Assembly (NCBI RefSeq): GCF_003286085.1
Contig: NW_020825313.1
Location: 2,542,001-2,606,000, forward strand
Direction of reading: 5' to 3'
Length of the DNA: 64,000 bases
DNA from: Drosophila persimilis
Lineage: Eukaryota; Arthropoda; Insecta; Diptera; Drosophilidae
Shown here: piece by piece, positions 58,196 to 64,000 of the stretch
Numbering within the stretch: the stretch's first letter is position 1
Layout: each line of letters starts with the position of its first letter
Position numbers and translations under genes: made by a program
Notes under the pieces: generated by a model
The model's input: the letters and a program-made list of their open reading frames with translations, nothing else
Database searches by the model: none
Told to the model about the DNA's origin: nothing

Positions 58196-58312
58196 CAGGA
58201 AGTCTCACAACGCAGGAAGGAAATGATCCTATGCGGTATCACAACGGGCCGAAACCGGCCTAAGTGTGACGGGTTCCGAGCGAGCCCGGCAGCCGCCTCA
58301 ACCTAACCTAAC

Positions 58313-58618
58313 CTAATGTAATGCAACACAGATCGCCAGCAGCGGATGCCTTTGATCAAAAGCCGACGCATCTCCAAACATCGGTCCAGGCACGCACGCC
58401 ACCGATACGAAGATTCAGCCGCTTTCCAGCAGCACCCGAAGCCAGAGTCGAGAGAAGGGCTCATGGAAACTAGCAAACAATAGAAGTCAGCTCCGTTTGA
58501 GACAAGCAGACGTAAAGTTAAGTCGGGGAATTCAACCAATCTTGTGACATAAAGAAATTAAGTACTAAAAATAAAATCTTTTTTTAAAAACTAAATTTCG
58601 AGTTGCGGATATTTAACT
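58313..58618 (+). repeat. element A LTR, unit 2, right part
   Basis: Continues the LTR after the LOA-like LINE and ends ATATTTAACT. Contains AATAAAATC near 58570. Confidence 0.9.
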
Positions 58619-60229
58619 ATTGTAGCGTGCAGGTGTGGGATAGCTGTCGTTTACCCATACTAGATTTCGTGTGCCCCTCTAGCTATGGTCTGACTAAGCT
58701 CGCCGGATTGTCGGGGTTCGTTCTACTCTCTCCTATCACATACTGACACACACTCGCATAATGTTTTAGGTGCACATTTAAAAATAAAAAAAATAAAAGA
58801 AGAAACAAACATAAAACTAACAACAGAATCCAGGTTAAATCGGAGCAAGGAATTGGTTATGGGACTAACAAGTTGGTTGTGGAAAGTGTGGACATACTTA
58901 TCAATTACTCTACTCAAATGATGAGAAACTCCGGTGTTAGTGAGAATCTCTATCTTCTCTACCCTCCGAACCTATGCTATACAGGTAACCTGACCTTATA
59001 GACCCTTGAATAACGTTAAACAGTTATCATCCCACCACTTCGATCATGCCTTTCTGAGGACGGACTCCTGAATTTAGAACATATTATGGTTGTACTTCAA
59101 AATCAATTTCATTATATATATAATTTTATAAATCCCTAATCATATAATTAAATTCTTGAAGGGGGTGTTTTCTTAACTTATAATTAAATTAATTTTTTTG
59201 CGGTCTCGATTGCTTAATATATTAGTAAAGAATTGAGAAGAAATATTAGGAAAAATAAAGATTTAAAAATTACCATCATATATGGGTAACTGATTCTAAA
59301 GGGGTGAGAGGTACCAATACATTATGGTTACGGATATATAAAGGTGATATCAATAGAAAAATATATGTAACACGCAGGTTACTTCCCAGCTCAGTGCATA
59401 TATGTACTTGTTCTTATTTAAAAACTCACAGCGCTTTTGGTAAGCTAGTACCGCTTATTCCATCCGTGATCGTTGAGCTCAATGATGACGTTGGTGCATA
59501 CTTCTAAGGAAAAGAAAAGATATTTAATACGAGTATATGCACGTGAGCGTATTGGAGTGTACTGCTTTGTAATCTCAAGAAGAATGAATGTTGTTCTCAT
59601 CCCCATTAGTTTCCAAAACCATTAAGTTGGTTGGGTTACATAACTAACTATAAAACTGTATACATCGTGTGACGAAAGAGAATGGTTTTAGCCTGGCACA
59701 TGAAATCTAGAGTAAAAAGGGGCGTGTGTTACATCAACGAGTAACTACGATCCTTTATTGACGGGTCGAGAGACATGTCAGCCAGGCTGAGTAGGACTGC
59801 GCCTCCGGAAGAATCAATCAATTTGAGTTCATTATTGGGTGTCGCTGGCGCAGCTAAATCAGTCGACGATGGGATACATTAGCTCCTTAGCTTGACTTCA
59901 GGTTGTCGATCCGATTCGACGGCGGTCTGCGGACTACACTTTCATTGGAGGCTCGATAACGGGTGGCATCAATGACGCCAAAAAAAAGTTCCGGAGGCAC
60001 CTCTTGGTTTTCGCCGTGCATCCACACGGTTGTTGAGGCTTTCGACAGACAACGCCAAGCTGCAGGTCTCGCTATTCGGTGTTTTCCCGAGGGTTCACTA
60101 CTTGTCTTTTCGATCCGCCCCACAACTCTCGTAGACCACACCGTATATGCACTCCTATGCAACTTATGATCGCACGAGCAGTACCGTGGCTACGGGCCGC
60201 CGTTGTTTAACACAAATTCTTATATATAT
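58619..60229. other. flank F, unit 2, uninterrupted
   Basis: Shows flank F without DINE-1 or BEL2, so it provides both empty sites. The plus frame at 59304-59507 and the minus frame 60162-59887 (92 codons, VIDATRYRASNESVVRRPPS) are the forms of the small frames noted in unit 1. No known gene. Confidence 0.6.
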
Positions 60230-60281
60230 AGTTAAATATGCGACACTTGAGTTTAAGTTTTAAAAAAGGTTTTATTCTTTC
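60230..60281 (-). repeat. element B LTR fragment, unit 2
   Basis: AGTTAAATATGCGACAC...TTTATTCTTTC, the same LTR end as 44353-44404; cut by the BEL1-type LTR. Confidence 0.88.
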
Positions 60282-60588
60282 TGTAGCGCCATTTGAATAA
60301 TAATAATTGTTATTAGGATAGTATTTCATGAAGTCTAGTGTAAGTTAGGCTAGGGCAAAGCGGGAGCGCAATAAAAGCTCGCTCTCTCGCTCTTGGCGAA
60401 TTCGCCCCGCTTTGCCACCGTAGGTAAGGTAGGCATAGAAGAAATTGTTTTAATATATAAAAGAAGTCGAGAAAAATCCATGAAATCGAACGCACGCACC
60501 CTTTTTCTTTCGTCGTATTAAAATAAAAAATTGCAGTCACCCAAGAAATTTCGGTATTGTTATTTAGAAAAACTATTCTAAAATTTCA
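60282..60588 (+). repeat. BEL1-type 5' LTR, second copy (307 bp)
   Basis: TGTAGCGCC...TTTCA, like 4344-4654. It is followed by a primer-site-like sequence and not by host flank, so it is a 5' LTR. Confidence 0.9.
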
Positions 60589-61040
60589 TGGCGCCCCCGG
60601 GTGGACTTGCAATTTAAACGTACATATTAATTCAAATGGAAGGCAAAAAGTGACAGTGACACAGTGAAGAAAAGATAAATAGCCAAAATTTATTATACAT
60701 ACATACATACATGTACATGCATATGTGCGGCAGCTAAATTGCCAAATTGACCGCGACGTGTGTGCAAATAATTAAACAAACCAAACTAAAAATCACCGCG
60801 TCGGTCGTGCAATACCCTGTCTGCAGCTACATATATACAAGAGGAGAGTACAGCACCTGGAATTTCCTATCTTCCCAAGAGGTATTTGTGCAAAAAATTT
60901 AAAGCTCGAGTGAAGACGAAAAGATTAAAAAACTCACAATTATTGTCTTGTGCTGAAACAATTGCACCTCGCTTTCAATTCTTGGCACATACGTATGACA
61001 TAGTAGAGCTAGATTGCATGCTGTAGTTAGAGTTGAGCAT
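60589..61040 (+). mobile_element. BEL1-type leader with primer-binding site
   Basis: TGGCGCCCCCGGGTGG follows the LTR directly, a normal position for a tRNA primer site; the tRNA is not identified. The AC-rich leader contains ACATACATACATACATGTACAT near 60700. It runs to about 61040, where the minus-strand LINE ends. No gag start seen. Confidence 0.75.
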
Positions 61041-61159
61041 AGGTTAGGTAAGGTTGAGGCGGCTGCCGGGCTCGCTCGGAGCCCGTCACACTTAGGCCGG
61101 TTTCGGCCCGTTGTGATACCGCATAGGATCATTTCCTTCCTGCGTTGTGAGACTTCCTG

Positions 61160-62785
61160 TCAGCAATTATCCCATCCAGATGCTCTCACAAAGTTCGCTA
61201 TCCTTCTGGGACATAGTTTGGACATCTCTGAGATGTCGTGTAGAAAGGCTGAGCCCAGGTGCTGTAGCCTTCTTCTGCTGAGAGCTGGGCAGGAGCAGAA
61301 CAGATGTTCCACTGTTTCCTCCTCTTCCTCGTCTCTACAGCTGCGACAAAAATCGTTATGTGGGGCCCCCAGCCTGTTAGCGTGGGTGCCTATTAGCCAG
61401 TGTCCCGTGAGGGAACGTGTGACTACGCTGCACCTTTTCCTGCTTAACTTGAGGAGCTCGGAGGTGCGCTTCATGTCCATGGCCGGCCATGTTTGCCGAG
61501 TTGTGCGACATCGTGGCACTGTTTGCCACATATCGTTTTTTAGTCGCTTGTATTGCTCCCTTATGATGAGCTTACAGGTGGCCATTGGCATACAGATATC
61601 CTCCTTGTCTTGGAGAAGGGGGATTGTAGTGCCAGATCTGGCCAGCTCGTCCGCTATACAGTTGCCCTCGATGTTCCGGTGGCCCGGGACCCAAATTAGG
61701 CTAATAGCAAATTGCTGAGCCATCTCGTGCAGAGATTTGCGGCAGTCTGCCACGGTGGCCGAGTTCGAGGAAATCGCGCTTAGCGATTTGATCGCAGCCT
61801 GGCTGTCGCTATAAATGTTTAGCTTGGTTGCCGTGACGGCAGCCGCTTGTAGGCAATCTAGTGCCTCCCTGATTGCTATGACTTCCGCTTGAAAGACACT
61901 GCAATGATCTGGGAGTCTGAAGGAATGCCTTATGTTTAGCTGTTCAGAGTAGATTCCCCCTCCGACTCTGTCGTCCAGCTTTGATCCATCTGTGAAGATG
62001 TTTATGGCCCCATCTGGGCCTGGGAGTCCCTCGAGCCATTCGTCTCTGTGAGGGATGATTGTGTCGAAGGGAGTGTCTGTATACTCTCTTGGAACTTGGT
62101 AGTCTGTTTTTGAGGGGACGGTACTGCTATTTAATATGGCTGAGTGACCTATGCACTGTGTCACCCATTGATCTGAGTCTCTTAGACGTATTGCTGCTGC
62201 TTCTGCCCGTTCCTTTCCTGCGAGTTCAAGGCTCTGTAGGCATAGGATGGCATTTAGCGCATCATTTGGGGTGGTGCGGAGAGCTCCGCTGATGCATAGG
62301 GCGGCAGTCCGCTGGACTTTGCCCAGTTGCTTGGTGATCGCCCTTTTTGATAGGGCTGGCCACCACACCGTAACTCCGTAGAGTAGTATTGGTCTAACTA
62401 TAGCTTGATATATCCATTGGACTATGCTTGGGATCATACCCCATCTTAGCCCAATAGCTTTTTTGCATGTATAGAGTGCAGTCATTGCCTTCTTCACTCT
62501 GTCTTTGACATTCAGGTTCCAGCTAAGCTTCTTGTCAATTACCAACCCTAAGTAACTGGCACTGTCGCTAAAGGAGAGCCTGCATCCTTGTAGTATTGGA
62601 GGGTTGAGGGGCGGGACCTTGTATTTATTTGTGAATAATACGAGTTCCGTTTTTGAGGGATTTACTCCCAGACCGCGCGATTCCGTCCAATCCGACAGTT
62701 GCGCTAGCTTTGTGGACATTAAGTCGCACAGTGTTTGGGGGTATTTCCCCGAGAAAATAATCGCAACGTCATCCGCATAGGCCAC
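61160..62785 (-). CDS. LOA-like ORF2 C-terminal half: YADD, RNase H, zinc motif (open)
   Basis: 541 codons without interruption on the minus strand. AYADDVAIIFSGKYPQ lies at the start. The thumb follows (LGLVIDKKLSWNLNVKDRVK, VRPILLYGVTVWWPALSK). RNase H has INIFTDGSKLDDRVGGGIYS (Asp), AEVIAIREALDCLQ (Glu), IYSDSQAAIKSLS (Asp) and WVPGHRNIEGNCIADELA (His, Asp). The C-terminal CRSCRDEEEEETVEHLFCSC is a Cys/His zinc-like motif. All RNase H active residues are present. It starts right after a C10 (G10 on minus) run that separates it from the upstream half of the reverse transcriptase, so as given it is not translated with it. Confidence 0.9.
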   Translation of the reverse strand: MAYADDVAIIFSGKYPQTLCDLMSTKLAQLSDWTESRGLGVNPSKTELVLFTNKYKVPPLNPPILQGCRLSFSDSASYLGLVIDKKLSWNLNVKDRVKKAMTALYTCKKAIGLRWGMIPSIVQWIYQAIVRPILLYGVTVWWPALSKRAITKQLGKVQRTAALCISGALRTTPNDALNAILCLQSLELAGKERAEAAAIRLRDSDQWVTQCIGHSAILNSSTVPSKTDYQVPREYTDTPFDTIIPHRDEWLEGLPGPDGAINIFTDGSKLDDRVGGGIYSEQLNIRHSFRLPDHCSVFQAEVIAIREALDCLQAAAVTATKLNIYSDSQAAIKSLSAISSNSATVADCRKSLHEMAQQFAISLIWVPGHRNIEGNCIADELARSGTTIPLLQDKEDICMPMATCKLIIREQYKRLKNDMWQTVPRCRTTRQTWPAMDMKRTSELLKLSRKRCSVVTRSLTGHWLIGTHANRLGAPHNDFCRSCRDEEEEETVEHLFCSCPALSRRRLQHLGSAFLHDISEMSKLCPRRIANFVRASGWDNC

Positions 62786-62795
62786 GACTTTGCAG

Positions 62796-63883
62796 CCCCC
62801 CCCCCTCCAGGTCCCATAGAATCTTGTTGACTGCTATGTTCCACAGAAGAGGAGACAGGACACCACCTTGCGGGGTGCCTCTGTTGACATACCTTGACTG
62901 GGCGGACGATCCCATCGATGATGTCACCGTCCTGCATGTGAGCAATTGATCAATGAGCATCACCAAGTGACGGTCCACCCCCAGGTCAGTCAGGGCTTCT
63001 GTAATGGCACCCGGTACAACGTTGTTGAAAGCTCCCTCAATATCGAGAAAGGCTATGAGTGAGTACTCTTTGTGATGCAGAGATTTCTCTACCGCTGAGA
63101 TCACTTCATGAAGAGCCGTTTCCGTGGATTTTCCTTTCCGGTAGGCACGCTGTGCGCCTGACAGCAGCTGAGGGTGTATAGTTGTCCTCAGTTGCAGCCC
63201 GACGAGTCTCTCAAAGGTTTTGAGGAGGAAGGACGATAGGCTGATTGGTCTAAAGTCTTTTGCAGCTGAGTGCGAGGCTTTCCCAGCTTTGGGAATGAAG
63301 ACTATCTTTGCCTTAAGCCATGTTCGCGGGATTGTACCCACAGCCAGTATCTTCCTGAAGATACCTTGTAGCCAGTTTATGGCCGTATCCCCGGCCTTCT
63401 GTAGTTTGGCCGGGATTACCTGGTCTGGGCCTGGCGATTTGAACGGGTTGAAGCTGTTTATTGCCCAGCTTATGTTACGTTTTGTGAGGATGTGATCCAT
63501 CGAGGTTACCGGTCCCTCTCCTGGAAGATGTGCCGTCTCGATGGTTGTGCACCCTGGAAAATGTGTGTCTAGTAGAATGTGCAGGGACTCCTCACTGGAG
63601 TTAGTCCACGTGCCGTCATTCCTTTTAAGATACCCTACCGAGGGGTTAGTTTTTGAGAGAATCTTGCGAAGCCTTGCGGCCTCTGATGTTTCCTCAATTT
63701 CCGAGCAAAATTTTTGCCAAGAGGCCCTTTTTGCTTTCCTTGTTTCCTTTTTATATAGTGACAGACTGATTTTATAGTCTGCCCAGTGGCTCTCCTCGTT
63801 CGCGCTTTTGGCCCTGTTGAAAAGGGTCCTGCAGATTTTACGTAGGATGTCTATTTGTTTTGACCACCAGGGGGTTTCTTTTT
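62796..63883 (-). pseudogene. LOA-like ORF2 reverse transcriptase N-terminal half, copy 2
   Basis: Minus-strand frame with Met at 63500 (open further upstream toward 63880): NSFNPFKSPGPDQVIPAKLQ, FRPISLSSFLLKTFERLVG, AFLDIEGAFNNVVPG and RGTPQGGVLSPLLWNIAVNK. It ends in the G10 run before YADD. Together with 61160-62785 all reverse transcriptase motifs are present. Confidence 0.9.
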
Positions 63884-64000
63884 CCCCCTAGGTTTGCTAG
63901 AGGGGCATGCTGCCGCGAAGGCTTTGTTGCATGCCTCTGTGAACCTGTTCACTAGGCGATCTAGGTCGTCTTTTGTGTCAGGGCATGATGGTGCTTTGGA
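63884..64000 (-). pseudogene. LOA-like ORF2 endonuclease C-terminal end, copy 2
   Basis: Last ~35 residues of the endonuclease frame (TKDDLDRLVNRFTEACNKAF) running off the window. It meets the same out-of-frame point (PPGGQNK then stop) as copies 1a and 1b. Confidence 0.8.

Larger units (their letters stand above)
53208..58312 (+). mobile_element. LOA/I-like LINE, copy 1b, near full length
   Basis: Flanked by TAATGTAATGC on the left (LTR) and CTAATGTAATGC on the right (58313-58324), a 10-12-bp target duplication. The 3' tail is CCTAACCTAACCTAA. ORF1 and ORF2 are complete in content but broken by homopolymer shifts and a 20-bp deletion. Confidence 0.93.
61041..64000 (-). mobile_element. LOA/I-like LINE, copy 2, minus strand, 5' part outside window
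   Basis: 3' tail on minus reads CCTCAACCTTACCTAACCTA at 61041. It contains most of ORF2, close to copy 1b in sequence. It is an independent insertion because tail and flanks differ. Confidence 0.92.

Noticed and set aside
58290-58312. A true telomere or telomere-healing site
   Set aside because: Only three CCTAA units at a LINE 3' end, flanked by a target duplication within an LTR; this is an ordinary insertion junction.

Overview
The window is a dense nest of transposable elements with no recognisable single-copy host gene, tRNA or rRNA. It is typical of fruit-fly heterochromatin or a degenerating sex chromosome. The best clue to the host is a ~1.1-kb non-coding repeat present many times. 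It carries GGACAGAC-type tandem repeats, a terminal TATACCC palindrome and a hairpin near an ACGAGGGGG end. I recognise it as DINE-1/ISY (a non-autonomous Helentron) of Drosophila, most like the form I remember from the obscura group (D. pseudoobscura, D. miranda). The species is an inference from memory.

Layout: (1) 1-4654, the 3' part of a BEL/Pao retrotransposon (BEL1) with a long pol interrupted by one in-frame stop, inserted in a gypsy-type env fragment. (2) 4655-9990, old debris: an Osvaldo-like Ty3/gypsy remnant, a possible LTR, and a broken minus-strand coding region of unknown, perhaps transposase, origin. (3) 9995-38609, an errantivirus-like gypsy element (element A: LTR, primer site, gag, pol, env, LTR), split by large insertions. 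These include DINE-1 copies, two minus-strand copies of another Ty3/gypsy element (element D, 13559-19600), and a CR1/Jockey-type LINE whose surroundings form a 5.6-kb tandem repeat (21351-36817). (4) 38610-45414, a flank (F) between convergent elements A and B, invaded by a DINE-1 and an internally deleted BEL (BEL2) with two 372-bp LTRs and a 5-bp target duplication. (5) 45415-60281, a second copy of the A-integrase/env/LTR/F/LTR-B block. It starts abruptly at 45415 at a point matching 12926, so regions 3-4 and 5 look like two units of one large tandem duplication that later gained different insertions. Unit 2 holds a LOA/I-like LINE with 10-12-bp target duplication, part of which was tandemly duplicated with a 4,049-bp period. 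(6) 60282-64000, the 5' LTR and leader of a second BEL1-type copy, invaded on the minus strand by another LOA-like LINE.

How the parts work together: almost every coding region is broken by stops, frameshifts or deletions, so the window is a record of transposition and segmental duplication, not a working gene set. The longest surviving frames are the BEL1 pol (reverse transcriptase, RNase H, integrase) and the C-terminal half of the LOA-like ORF2 at 61160-62785. Because filled and empty versions of several insertion sites lie in the same window, exact element ends and the order of events can be read directly. I did not find a new functional system. The most informative signals are the duplication architecture, the Helentron-type T^T insertion sites, a perfect 15-bp-arm palindrome in an LTR-like block, and out-of-frame homopolymer runs beside the catalytic motif of the LOA-like reverse transcriptase.
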